Source: Dasyornis broadbenti
Lineage: Eukaryota; Chordata; Aves; Passeriformes; Dasyornithidae
DNA: 64,000 bases
Assembly (NCBI GenBank): GCA_013397935.1
Contig: VZRN01004204.1
Span: 253,695 to 317,694, forward strand
Direction of reading: 5' to 3'
Made by a program: the position numbers and the translations under genes. Under the pieces are notes generated by a model that was not told where the DNA came from, ran no database searches, and saw only the letters and a program-made list of their open reading frames with translations. Shown here in pieces: positions 12,489 through 25,770 of this stretch (its first letter is position 1; each line of letters starts with the position of its first letter).

Positions 12489-13630
12489 CTGAAAATAAGG
12501 CAACAGACATCAGCTGATAACATGCAAATAAAAATATTACAGATAAAATAGACAAGTGAAATGTAAGACAAAATAGTGAGAAAACAACTTAGTCCTTAAC
12601 ACTGAAAAGACAAATAGAAAAAGAGTCATTTACTACCAGACTACTCACATTTAGGGAGTCAGCATAGGTTAATATACCTCGAAACATGGCACTGGCTTTC
12701 TAAAAGATTCCTTCTCCAAACAGAAGAGTTTTAAAATGTTTTCATAGCTTTGAGTGTGAAGTTATTCAAAGTTACTTTTTGTGACTATTTTCTTATGCCA
12801 TTCCCTACCAGTGACAGCATGGTGACCACTTGTGGTGCTTTGTTTAATTGCAAATTCCAAAAAGAAAATGCCTGAAAATGACTTTGAATGGTCATATTAA
12901 ATCAAGCAGCAAAACTTAATGCTCCAGCTATTTTGGAGGAATCAAAACTCTAGTGTCCAGTACAGCCGCAGCTTTCATCCCTAAGAAATGTACGTTGTCT
13001 AACTGATAGCATATTAAAGATTTTTTTTTTTTAATGGCTATTTCACCTTTATTGTTACTTAGATTAAAAAAAGTAAAATCTCATAAATGAGTTTTTTACC
13101 TTTCTCTCCTATAGCCTGTACAGATTATTTTAAAACCTAATGAAGACAAATGTGGCGTTCTTACATTTTCTCTCAGCATACACCCAGAACAGCCTACAAT
13201 TGTCACCAACACTGCAGTCAGATTTACAATTTACAAGCGATTGTTTCCCTTGCTGCAGGCATTTACCCCACTGTGAATAACGACTTATGTTCGCCACAGA
13301 ACTGGAGAGAAAAAGCTGTTCTTCAGAAGACTTATAAAAATGCAGTCTTTTAATTCTGATGTGCTTTGGGATTAAACTTAATCAAGAGTAGCAGTTAGGA
13401 AGAGAGCAAAGGGATTACAAGTAGAAAAAAACCTGCTTTCCACCATCTATTCTACCTAATTTACAGACTACAATGAGCTACAGAATCGACTTCATGTCAG
13501 CTATTTCCATAGAAATTGACTCCCTGTTGGTTTAAGTCTCAGTTTGGGAAGAAAACATCATATACAGCACAGCTCTAGTGATCAGCTGTGGTACAGCTGA
13601 GTCACATCACACTTGAAAACACTTGGTGAA

Positions 13631-13661
13631 GCCCAGCAAAAAGCCCAGCAAAAAGCCCAGC
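13631..13661 (+). repeat. 12-bp tandem repeat, about 2.6 copies
   Basis: The unit GCCCAGCAAAAA occurs twice in full and once in part, giving a perfect short minisatellite. Confidence 0.9.
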
Positions 13662-15180
13662 TGTCTCTTGAGCACAGCATGAGAAAACAGTTACAGCTTG
13701 GTTCAGCTATCCACACATAAATGTGCTAAGAACTGAAGTGCTAAATAGCCACACCAAATTTAGAGGCATTACTCTGGAATCGCAGTGACAAACAGGTGTG
13801 ACCATACCCAAGGGGACTATTCCACTGATCAGGAGGAAAACATCAGAAAACTCGGTGGGAACGCACCCAGCTATGCACAAATGCAGGTTTCATTGAGGGT
13901 CATAGTTCTGTCAAATCACTGTAAACAACGAACACCAAAGCGATATGGAATTTCAGACATTTCATAGCTTTAACACAGGACTCTTAGACAAAGCAAAATA
14001 GTTTTTCAGTTATCACATTATGAGACTTTTGTGAAACACGAGGCAAAGTTCTACGCATATGGTAAATATGGCATCTGGAATGAGAGACAGCACACCACGC
14101 GCTTTGATTTCTATCAGAACACAATAGCCAGGTATGAATCAAGAAAGGCTAAGACAAGCCTCCCCCAAGCAGTTTGCAATGCTTCAATATTTGGTTACTG
14201 CCAACTCTGAACACGTTAATTGAAAAAAAAGACAGTTTCTAGAAATGCAAGCACTTCATAATGGCTCTTTGAAGAGCAACAATATTTAGCAAGGTTTAAA
14301 ATCTCTGACAGATTTACAAGTCCTGCTGTAGACATGCCAGCTAACCTTACAGTACTGCAAAGGTTTACTAGACCCTAACCAGAGAGGGTTATTACTGTTT
14401 TATTTTTAAGTTTTGAAATCCTTATAATCCCAAGTATTGTTTTAAAACTTTCCATCCCCAAGTTCTGCAACATAAAAACTTTTCTCTTTTCCTGAGTGCT
14501 GTATGACCTTACCAGTAAAAGATGACTCCAAACTTTGAGAGCACAGTCTATCTAACCAGAAACAGAAAACACATGAAAAGTGAATCTCCTAGTCCACTGA
14601 GCTGACAAATGTCAGAGACAGGAAAACAGTCTTAAAAATGGTATCTTGTGACTCATTTATTTGACTGGACCGTGCTGTACTGTAAACATTGCCATTATCA
14701 CTCGTGTATGTGCTGCAAAATTAAAAATACATGTTTACAGGTATGTAAGACCATCCCAGAATTTCAGAATAAGGATTTTTCAAATATACTTGAGTTTTTA
14801 AGCTATTTTTCAAAAGTGTCCTGGGGACATGCTTTAAAATACAGCATTTAACAGTGGGAGATATCTTTATTCCATGTGAAAAAAACCCAATTGCATTTCT
14901 TGAATCACTAGAATTTTGTAACAATGGATGTATTTTGATTAATTATTTACTGTTTTATCTGTTGCATCAACAGAATGCTAAATTGCTATTACCATTTATT
15001 ATTTGTATTTTATAAAGCACTGCCTGTATACTGTTTATTTCTATCATTCAGTCATTCAGTAAATCTGAATAGCAAGTTGCCATTTCCTTACTGACTATGT
15101 CTCCCATGGCTACTTTTAGATAAGTGTATGTAAACACGTTGCTAAATAATATAGGGGAAACTTTTTCTAGTGATCACATC

Positions 15181-15250
15181 TCTTAAAAAAATCCAAACTA
15201 CAAAACCACAAAACAAAAAAGAAAACAAAACAAAACAAAAAAACCAACAC
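15181..15250 (+). repeat. A-rich (CAAAA)-like low complexity
   Basis: This is A-rich sequence with CAAAA/CCAAAC units. No coding or retroelement features were seen. Confidence 0.8.
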
Positions 15251-16949
15251 AAATCACATGGCCCAGACATGACCATGCATGCTTTGAATAATGCAAAGCA
15301 ATAAAGAATTTATATAATCACACTCTGTGAATAATATGGCCATAACAAGTGATGCCAATCTTAACACCCAGCAACAAAAACAAAAACCAAGACCTGAGAA
15401 AGTTATTATAAGGAAAGAAAAAACAAGCAGCTGTGCAGTCATAATCCTTCAAAAGGCTGACATATCAAGCATGGGAGCTCATGTAGAAATTATCTTTACA
15501 AATAGTCTTGAACTTTTAATAAGCATTGTTGTTAGTTTTAATTTGTGTTATGGTTGCACACAGATGTCCAAGAAGATATGACTAAGTCTTATAGTAGCTC
15601 ATCCAATAAAGAAGTGTATCTCTCTCAATCCATATATCCTTGGATTATCACTGCTACACCAACTGCTAGGACCACCTAGACAAATAAAATCCTGTCCCAA
15701 AATATAAAACACTCAACAGTCAAGATGAGGAGACAGTATTATCCCAGTTTGATAACTCAGAAATGGTGACACCAGGACACTAAACCTTAAAGCAGCAAAA
15801 CACAAAAAAACCCACATTAGCACTATTGACTTGATCATCCCACTAATATTTGAAGAAAAATAGTCAAGAAGTGATTTATTTTTCAAGGTCATGTGAAGCC
15901 ACATGCAGAGTTATGGAGTGCTGCATAAATATGTTGTCCAAATCTCATGTCCTGGAAAAGTAGACTTCCTCACACCATTAAATTCAACACACTCACTTTA
16001 GATAAGAATTTCTGGGCTCAGTTACCTTCTCAGAGTCCACAACAGTGAGGAGTATTCAGTGGATTACTGAATTGCAAGATTACTGCAAAGAAGAGCTACA
16101 CATTCGGGTTCAAAGATCCAACTTGCACACCATTGATTAACAATACTTTAGCATTTTTATCTAAATGGACATCACAGATATGGTAGTGAAATTCTCCTCA
16201 ATTAGTGCTCTCACTTACTTAATGGAATGGTATTAAATAGCACCACTTGATGTGAAACTGGTTAGTCATTTTATACACACCAATTTTTGACTCATCAGCT
16301 TTAAAATACTTGGACCACCAAGAATAAGCAGGTTTAAATCCATGTAAGTTGTGCTTTTTATATGTTTACTAGCTGAAAAGGGAGATGAGACATAAAGTCT
16401 CTAATTAAATTGCTTGCAAACTCATGTTCATGTTTTTCAGAAATAACTGCAACTTAGAAAATCCTACTCCTTAAACAAGGATATAAACATATTTATTTCA
16501 AGAATTTGTCTCACGGGAGTAGCACGCTACCTTTCTCATAGTCTAGTGAGAATTAACTCTAAGAACCTAGAGTAGGACAAAATGGATTAGACAGATGATT
16601 TCTGCCTTTCTGCTTTCACTGAAATGTACTGCCACAACATCACCTCTAGCTGGTATGCTTGTGATCCAGCTGGCAGAGTTGCACTGACATACACAAAGCT
16701 AACATGTAAATGGACACAAACTTACCAAATTTAGTTAAGAAAGAATGCACAGTTTATAACTTTGGGGCTTTTTCTTCCTTTATCCCTTTTCAGAACAGCC
16801 ACATTTATCACTTTCATGGTGCACGTGACTTTAAATACGTGACTGTATGCTGCCAGGTTCTGCATGGGTACACAAAGAGAATTTCAGTCTGTCCAAAACG
16901 TCTGTTTTGGAAGGGTTGGGGTTATTTTTCCATAATTTCCTTCATGGTG

Positions 16950-16959
16950 TTTTTTTTTT

Positions 16960-17014
<55 letters not shown>

Positions 17015-17038
17015 TTTTGTTTTTGTTTTTTTTTTTTG
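16950..17038 (+). repeat. Long T-rich tract with 53 uninterrupted T
   Basis: A short T run with one G leads into an uninterrupted T run at 16961-17013, followed by TTTTG-type units. Read on the minus strand it would be an A tail of an inserted sequence, but no source sequence is recognisable next to it. The two plus-strand ORFs crossing it (F-rich) are artefacts of the tract. Confidence 0.9.
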
Positions 17039-18104
17039 GTGACTATCAGTATTCATGAAAGGAAAAACTATCCAGGTCAACAAATACAACAAAACTCAAC
17101 AGCATCATGAAAGTTCTGTAGCATTACTAAGAGATGATTCTGCAAAACATTTATTGTAAATTTTTACTTGGGTAAGTTGTTTTACTAACTTTTGAAATTA
17201 TCAAAGGCCTTCATTATTAGTTAACTTTTTGTTATGTTTTTCTTCCCTACCTATCATGTGAAATGTTTACATGTCCTTTAGGCCAGTAAATGGAGATATT
17301 TAAGTGCATTGCCTGTCAAATGCTTCAAATATTTCTGTTGGTTTGAGGTTTCTATTGCCTCTGTGCACAGGGACATTGGTGGGATGTGATTCGTGCCAGC
17401 GCCAGCCACTTGACACAGAGATTTTAACAGAACGTGCATTAGACAGAGTGCAAGAATCATTAAATCAGCACAGTCCAAATTGCAACTGTTGCTTATTGAA
17501 GGCTTCTGGCATTAATTAAGCCTCACACAGCTAAGTATTTTAAATGATTTTACAGATTGCTGTCCTGAGGAATGAGATTGACGATTGTGGCATTAGGAAC
17601 ATACAGTACAAATGCAATGAAAGGGTCATTTTCGAGTTGTCCCAGCAGCAACTGCAAGAGGCAGGCAGATTTTTATCATTTGTTGGGCAAATGAATAGAG
17701 AAAAATAACCCCATAAATCAAATAATTGCTGCCACCATGGAAATCAACAAATCCCTGGACCAATCTCAGTGCTAAATAAGGCTGTAGTTTTATTCACTGT
17801 TATCAACAACATACAATCCCCACATCATTGCAAAATATGCCCAGCAATATTAAAAACAACCCACAGCTGCTACTCTTTGAGTTGTTCCCTCTGTGACATT
17901 ATGCCAATTACTCAATAAATTATTTGTACATTTTGGCAGGTGTTTAGGACAGAACCATCAGTTTGGGCTTAGCATGGCCAGAACAGGACAACTCTTTGAC
18001 TTGCTTTTGTCCTGCACTCATGTGCAGCCCATTAAATGTACATATTCAAATGCATATGCTAGAAGTGATCACATTTCCATGTCCTTCTAATTATTTTTTT
18101 ACAG

Positions 18105-18266
18105 TGGTCAATACTAACTGGTCCAAGCAACAGAGTGAGTTTCATGAAAATCACTGTCTGGACAGAGGAGAAGGGCCTAAGCTGGCAAGGGGCTTCAGCA
18201 TGAGCTTCAACCTGGAAGTCAGCCCTAAGGCAACCACCAGAAAACTGTGTAGCACCTTCTGCCCAG
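18105..18266 (+). other. Exon-like segment on the plus strand, unassigned
   Basis: The segment is preceded by a very good acceptor (CTTCTAATTATTTTTTTTACAG, with CTAAT resembling a branch point) and followed by CAG then GTAACA. One frame stays open over its 162 nt (2 bases, 53 codons, 1 base). It starts VNTNWSKQQSEFHENHC and ends KLCSTFCP. The segment is more GC-rich than its surroundings. No partner exon was found on this strand and no protein is recognised. It could be an exon of an antisense non-coding RNA, an old repeat, or chance. Confidence 0.25.
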
Positions 18267-21200
18267 GTAACACTTTGGAGCCCACAAGGGTCTGTAGGGA
18301 TTGTTTGGGAAAGTGAGACATGGAGAATTATATGGAAATTGAGAGATTCAATAAAAGAACAGGGAGACATAGAACAGGATTTAGCAGTATAGCTCAGGAA
18401 AAAGCTACAGTCACTATACCAGGTGCTCGTACTGCAAAGGCTTTTTCTTGGGCAATTAACTGCTTAAGCAAGGACCAAAAGGAACTTTTACCCTTTGTGA
18501 ACCTGCATTCTGGGGAAGCCACAGCATGGTTTTTGCCAGTAATTGACACTGGAATGTTATTAAAGTAGATAGCTTTTTACTGTGAATTCAGGTTCGTCAC
18601 TCGTGCCCTCCATTCTTTGCCCAGTCACCTCAACTGAAACACTGAAAATTAAGTATGAAGCACATCATATTCAATTCAATAAGACAAAACCAACACATTT
18701 TGCATTTTCAGCTATTCCAAATACTACTGCACATCTAACCAAGGCCCACAAGTAATTTTCAGCATCTTTGTACTGCTTTGTCTAAGCAGTTTTGTTGTCT
18801 GTTTTGACCAGACAACAAAATTTTCTTTCACTTCTACAACACCAAAGCAATCCAGAAGAGTGGAGCACATCAATCTCCTCGTCTTTCAAACATGTCTTTA
18901 ATTAACTCAGAAACTTCCCCAGTGATGGGAGTTTGACTTCATGAGATCTGTGTGACCGTTAAAAATTCTACAGCAAACCATTAAGATGTTGGGACTTAGT
19001 CAAGCATTTTAGCAATGACATGTTCGTTTCAACTGATGAAACTACTAAAATACGTGGCAAAGTATTTTCATTATCATATAAAAGTTGGAGTTTTCCAAGC
19101 ACCTGAAAATGATAATAGCAAGTATTATATTGTATAAAGAAAGTAACCATTACATTCAGGTTTTTGGTATGATGCATATGCAAAAATGCAACTCTTGGAC
19201 AAAGAATTGAAATAAGATTTTTCTTTCTATTTCTAGAAAAATTACAGGATCTTCAAGAAAGAGTACTGAAAAAAAGATCTGTCCTTTTTTCTTCCTTTTA
19301 AAAATATAATTTCTCACCATTTTAGGAAAAGGTGACTAGACCTGTATTTCCCACTGACATATTTCATAAGCAAAACATGTTGCTGCAATCAAACCAAAAA
19401 GGATGACTTATAATCATGACCATAAAGCAGCTGTCATATAAAACTGTTCAAAGAGAGGAAATCACAACTGAAACTATGATATATTCATAAAAAACATGAG
19501 AATTACATTAAACAAATCTAAAGAGATACCCTGATACATCTTATAGTGTTTTTCAGACAAAAGAGGAATAAATTCTCATTTTGCCTCAGAAAATAGGAAG
19601 TTAAAAAGAGATGAAGGTGAATCTATGGCACTTGAGAAACATTAATAGGCAGTTTATACTGTAACATAAATTCAGTCTACCAAATAAACCCTCTTTATTG
19701 TCTCATAATCATCCTGTTGGTACACTATTGTTGATAAAATTGTTTTGCTACAATTTTTACAAGTGTTTTTTAATGTTGTCCCAGTGCTGTCTCAGCTCAT
19801 AATGTGCACCTACTATCAAAAAAGGATTTGTTTGCAAATGCTGCTTTTAGATAAAGCAGTGTTGCCTAGGAAGATGCCTCGTTTCTCAATACGTGCAGAA
19901 GAGGGATGAATCCTGTCTGTTGGCCAAAGACCAGGGACTCCCTCTGATATCCAAGTGCAAACCAAAGAAGACAGGTTTGAAACAAAAGCACTTTTAAACT
20001 AAGCAGGTTAAAAGATGCAATGAATGGCTGCAGTAGAAGATGGAGGTATAAAACTACAAACAGGGTCCAACTGGATTGCACCAGTAAGCAGCAGAGATCC
20101 TTTGGGGGTTAATAAATAAACAGGTAAAAAGCAGTTCAGGAGATGCCATGAGCTGATGGACTGGGAGAGCATTGAATAAAATATCGCATTTCCTCACATG
20201 TCAGCTTTTCTGAAAGCAGCTGCTTGTGGCCACTGCTGGAGACAGACAGCTGAAGGGTTGGATAAACCCTCGCACTGACCCAGTACAGTTTTTCTTATTT
20301 CATATTCTTAAGACTAATCCAAATCCACTCTGTTTTGTAATACTGCAATCTCAGACTCCCAAGAATCCAGCTCATATTGTTTCAACAGACAAGAAAATTG
20401 GATTCCTCTACCTTTCATCCAGTTGTTCCTTGTTTCTTAATAACTAAAAGATACTTTGTGTAGACACAATAAAAACCACCTGTTTGATCTAAAAGATATC
20501 CAGACAACCTGTTTTAACCTATAGCTCTTCGGGAGCCATATGGCAGCTCTCTATCAATTTTCAAAATTTCAAAATGAATGGAATTTATCAAACATGCTAA
20601 AGAAATAGGTGTTTTATTAACACGGAAGTGAAAAAGAGACTCTCAAAGACCCTCTAAAGGTGCATCCAAAAGCTAGTGAGAAAAACATTTACTTGTGATA
20701 CCTTGGGAGTAGCAACCTGTGCCTCTACACCGTACTATTGCTATTTGGTTCAGATTTCTGTTTTCTACAGAAACTTCCTGCACTGTCTTCTCTACAGATC
20801 TGTGGATTTAGGAACCAAATATCATCAACAAACATTAAGGGCAAGCTCTACAAAAAGCTCAGCTCGTTTTTGCTTACTGATGATTTAACGAAGTCAAAAA
20901 AGGTAAAAATCTGATTTTGCTGTTTGTTAAATGGGTTTTGCAGAACCTAAATTAGACTGTGTCTTTCTGGATTTCTTTGTTTTCTTCCCTAACCAATTAT
21001 TCAAACAATTTGTTTCGTGGTTTCCTGGTATTGAAGTTCAAACTGGTTTAACAACAGCGAACACCACTGAACTCCTAAAGTCAGATGTATATGAATAAAC
21101 TGGTTTAGACTCTTGCCTATTTGATAATCACAGAAGGTTTGACAGTTTTTGTGTCTTGAGCACTTATGGCATGTTACTCCGCTCATGGCAACCAAGAGCC

Positions 21201-23644
21201 TCATTCCTCTGAATTCAACTCATTTACAGAAGGTTGTCATGTGTCTATTTCCAAATTGCAAAAACCATGAAATACAAAAGCAGAAAAAAACCCAGAATTA
21301 CTTGAACAAACAATTTTTAAAGTACAGATATTATCAGAAATGGCATATGTATCTTGTCTTCTATAGAAGAATAGCTGAGTTTTTCATGAGTGCCACAGAA
21401 TTTCTCAAGTGGATTGTCTTAAGCTTTCAGGTTCTTCCAGCTATTTGATTAAGAAATGCTGCAGAAAAAAATGGACATGTTATTTACAAGCACCACTCTT
21501 TATCAAGAGTGGAAAGCTTGAAATGTGATGCAGTGTTCAATATTTTTAGGAAGAGACGTACTGTTTATTCTGTTTACACTGACTTTTCCAGCATCACTCA
21601 TAGAGACAGTATTTGCTTTCCTGTCAGAATATGCATACAAGCAGAAGTAAAGAAAGGAACTATTTTTTGAAGTACCCAAATTGCACCCAATCTGCAAAAG
21701 ACTTAAATGTTTTTGGCAGTCTAAGTCTCCAATTCTAGCACAATGACTGTGGTAGACCTTACAAACAGGTGAATTTTCCTTATATCTGTTCTTCTGAGAG
21801 CATTTCATTTGTATCCTAGTCCTAGCTTGTTTTCCTGAGGCACTTCCATGACATTTGATCCTATATATTCAGCTCAGCTTCATTCATATGTAAGGTTTTA
21901 CTCACAGCTCAGACTATAATGTTCCACTAGTTGTTTATTTTTGTTTATTTACTGGTCCTGGTAGAGGTCACTACACAGACTCTCAACTAGAAGGAAACCA
22001 AATCATGCAGAGATCTAGGCAAAGAACATAAAACACATGGAATGTGCAACACAAAGAAATTATTCATTTGTCAGTGGATATAAAAACTGGGGTTATAAGA
22101 GAACTTCAGATGACCATCTTTAGTCCGACAGCTGGCCACTCATAGGCTCAAGTGGTGCCATTTAAGCTTTGCTTGATTAGGCTGGTGTAATTTGTGTAAT
22201 CTTTGCATTGTTAAAGATAGTGACCCAATAATGCATTTTATTCCATTGATATGAAACAGGGAAAAGGAAAAAAAAAAGCAACACAAACACCCCTCCTCCC
22301 CACCAAATTGCACATGTAGCTTCCTCATTTTAAGTGATCAGGGTAGTAAAGAATTTGATTCAAATGCTAAAAAGCTAAAATTGTGACACAAAATTCTCAG
22401 TTCTATTCATCTGAGCTCAAGTGCTCTTTTCATCTGCACTAGATTTGAGATGACCATCTCTTGTATACCTTGCTTTCCACTCATGTTATCTCCTTGTAGA
22501 CCTGTTCCTTCCTTACTTTGTAACGTTACGTGGTCCTTTCTTTCCTTGCTACAAAATGACTGATATCCTTTGCTCTTTTTCTGCCAGAGAGACACTTCAC
22601 TCTTCCCTTTACACTTCAGTCTCTGATACGTGCGACCCTTAAATCCAAGGTCTCTCTCCACAGCAGTAACTTCAGTTCAGGGGCAGTCACAAATGGCTTC
22701 TAAAGTGCCAGGGCTGCCACCTTTTTCAAAGTTCTTTCTGAAAAAGTAAAGGTATTGCAGAGTGGACAAAAAATGGAACTCACTTCACTGCAGAAGTTAT
22801 CTTTGAACTGCTACTTTCATGGCATTAGAACATCCTGAGGCATGAAAATACAAACACAGCATCTTTTTCTTTTTTTTTCCAGCAAGGAGAGCACCAGTTT
22901 TCTCCATCAGAGAATAACTTACAAACTGAGTACGTTTGCTTTATATTATGACATGTGCATCGAGACTTTTAAGTTAAGGCAAACAGCCTTTCAGAGAGCA
23001 GGATGATGTCCCTTACTTTCTGCTTCCTCTTCCAACCACTGCCTCACATCTGGCCAACCTCCAGGAAGTCACCCTGCAACCAACAGTGGAGCTACAGCTG
23101 AGTCTGCAGCTGGGACTCCACAACACCATCCTGAATACAGGATTTCCCAGTCACGCTAATGACAGAGCAGCACAGCCTCCACTACACTGCATGGCGCCAT
23201 TTGTCACCCTATTTTCCTACATCTTTCCTCTGCCTTCAGCAAAACAGCCTGCGCAGCTCAGATTTTATAGAAAAAATTTGAGTTGACTGGGACATTAAAT
23301 AGGTCAATGTGGAGGACACAGCCAATGTCCCTTGTCAACACACACTCCTGCATTACCAAGTTCTCAGAAGAGAAACCAAGACCACCCTTTTCATTAATTT
23401 GCTGTCCCCAGAGCTGGCACATTTACCATATTGGGCTTCATCAGGGACAGGTAAAAATGCTTTCAGTGCAATGGAATCTTTTGCAGATCTTGGCCTAAAA
23501 GCTAGTTGATATTGATTCCTTAGCTTATCATGGCAGGAAAAATAGAGTCCTGTGCTGCACACTGACCCTGAATGGTTCAAAGTGGAAAAAGACTGCATTT
23601 TTTATAAACTCCCACTAAATATGTTTATGCACAGACACCAAAAT

Positions 23645-24497
23645 CAGTGAAGAAGGAGAGGAGGAGGTGCTCCAGACACTGGAGCAGAGATTCCCCTGAA
23701 GCCTGAGGTGAAGCTCATGGTGAGGCAGCTGTGCCCCTGCAGCCTGTGGAGGTTCACAGCGGAGCAGAGATCCACCTGCAGCCCGTGGAAAACTTCACGA
23801 CAGAGCAAGTGGATGGCCAAAGGAGTCTCTGACTCTGTTTGAAGCCTGTGCTAGGAGAAGACTCCCAGCAGGACTGGTGGCCCCATGGAGAGAGACCACA
23901 CTGGAGCATGGCTGTTGGCAGGACCTGTGACCCTATGGGGCACCAACCCTGGAACAGTCTTTTCCCTAAAGACTGTACCCCATGAAAAGGATTCCTGCTG
24001 GAGCAGTTCGTGAAGAACTGCAACTTGTGGGAAGGACTCAGGATGAAAAACTTAGTGGAGGACTGTCCCCTGTCAGAGGGACCCCGTGCTGAAGCAGGGC
24101 AAGAGTGTGAGGAAGCTTCTCCATGAGGAAGAAGGAGTGGCACAGACAGTGTGTGATGAACTGACCACAACCGCATTCCCTGTCCCCCTGCAATGCTGTC
24201 ACAGGGGGCCAGAGCAAACTCAAAGTTAAGCCTGGGAAGAAAGAAAGGGTGAGTGGAAGGCTTTTTAAGATTTTATTTTATTTGTCTTTATCCTACTCTG
24301 ATTTAATTGGCAATAAATTCAACTAACTTCCACAAGTCCATTCGTCTGTTATGGTAATAGGTGAGTGATCTCTCCCTGCCCTTATGTCAGCCCAGAAGCC
24401 TTTAATTACACTTTCTCTCCCCTGTCCAGCTGAGGAGAGGGAGTGATGGAGCAGCTTTGGTGGGCATCTGGCACCCGGCCAGGGTCAGCCCACCACA
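23645..24497 (+). mobile_element. Solo-LTR-like remnant of an avian endogenous retrovirus
   Basis: This GC-richer block consists of loosely repeated clauses (GAGCAG, CCTGCAGCC, GTGGGAAGGACTC, GAGGACTGTC) and ends near CAGCCCACCACA. It contains an AATAAA polyadenylation signal at 24312-24317 on the plus strand. The wording matches, from memory, an LTR common in bird genomes, probably ERVL-like, but I cannot verify the family name. The left edge is uncertain. No gag, pol or env remnant is recognisable on either side, so it is most likely a solo LTR. The ORFs across it (for example the 140-codon minus ORF at 23754-24176) are incidental. Confidence 0.65.
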
Positions 24498-24835
24498 ACT
24501 GGTTAACTGTGAGCCTGCAGGAGATGTGCTCTGCAGTGGATGTGCCCCTGGACAATTGGAAAGAAATTTTGCCAGCATTTGCCAGAATGTACCAGCAGCA
24601 CAAAAGCGTATTGCTGCACTGGGCCTTTACTGCTAGACGACAAAATGATGGAAAATTTAGTTACAGTGTCCCAAAGAAATGTTGCAGAATCTCATATGAT
24701 TGTAACATCAGTATTACAACAGTCTCAACTAAAGTTATACCTGGTAGAGTGTAAGTATCTGCTTTGCACTGTAGAAAAACCCAAAGATTTTTACTTTAAT
24801 TTAACACATATTTTTAGCAATTCATTCTCAGGCAG

Positions 24836-24855
24836 AAAAAAAAAAAAAAAAAAAA
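24836..24855 (+). repeat. A tract (20 nt)
   Basis: This homopolymer run lies about 340 bp downstream of the LTR-like block. Its relation to that insertion is unclear. Confidence 0.9.
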
Positions 24856-25683
24856 GGCTTCAAATCACATTGCCTTTGATGCTACCCTTCCAGGGAAATC
24901 TTTAAATTGGACATAATGAGAGATCCAAGGTCAAAAGGGAAAAGATATGTGATGTACCATACCTCTCTCTGAATACCCTTTCCTCTTCTATTTTCATTCA
25001 TTTTGCAGTTCAAAAAGGTAGTCACCAGAAATTCAATGTTCTATATCAATGATTCTCACCAAATTGCCTTGCAGTACAGGTCACACAGTTCATATACTCC
25101 CCTCTGTTCTGTCTGTTCATGTGTTTCAACTCACTGCCTTAGACAGCTGGTTTCTTTATCCATCTCTGAATTTCTCTTCCCTAAAGTTACTGAGTAGTAG
25201 TCTCAGGATGCTACTCTGAAAGAATAATAATTCTGATTTCCCCAAGTGTACTGTGCCATTACAATCTGTCAGGTTAGCATATCCAGTTTATCACTTCATT
25301 CCCCATCCAAAAAGGAAGCTCTAAAATGACGTATAGACTTCAGACTTCTTTTGCAAAAGTAAATTATGAGCACATCATCGTGTTTTACTAGCAATCACAG
25401 TGACAGAATACTTCAGTCTAATATCAAACTAAAAGTCTTTGTGGAAAATCTGGAGAAAAACAGTAACATCCTCCCACATGCTTGAGCAAAAATTATTTGT
25501 ACTGTTCAGAATGTCACAAAATTAATTGTCTAGACCTTGTAATCTACCATGAAACTTTTCTACATGTGAAACAATGTGGTAGTAGAAACATATTTCTTAA
25601 AATGCTTTGGTATCTGTGGGAAATCAAGTACAGTCAAACATTAGTTCAGACAAAATATTTCAGTGAATCAGGTTTCAAAGACT

Positions 25684-25770
25684 AAATGAAATAAATAAAT
25701 AATAAATTTTTAAAAACCAAAAACCAAACAACACAAAAATAAATGAAACATCAAAAAAACCACACACAAA
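25684..25770 (+). repeat. A-rich low complexity (AAAT / CCAAA)
   Basis: AAATAAATAAAT units are followed by AACCAAAAACCAAAC-type sequence. It is low complexity with no coding features. Confidence 0.8.

Noticed and set aside
16710..17110. Two plus-strand ORFs with poly-Phe
   Set aside because: They are created by the long T tract.
22927..22969. 43-nt minus-strand open stretch with good splice sites (SRCTCHNIKQTYSV)
   Set aside because: It ends in phase 1 and fits the chain only if the exons at 12451 and 10336 are both read in their alternative forms. The simpler chain without it is preferred.
23754..24176. 140-codon minus-strand ORF
   Set aside because: It lies antisense within the LTR-like repeat and has the repeat's composition, so it is not a gene.
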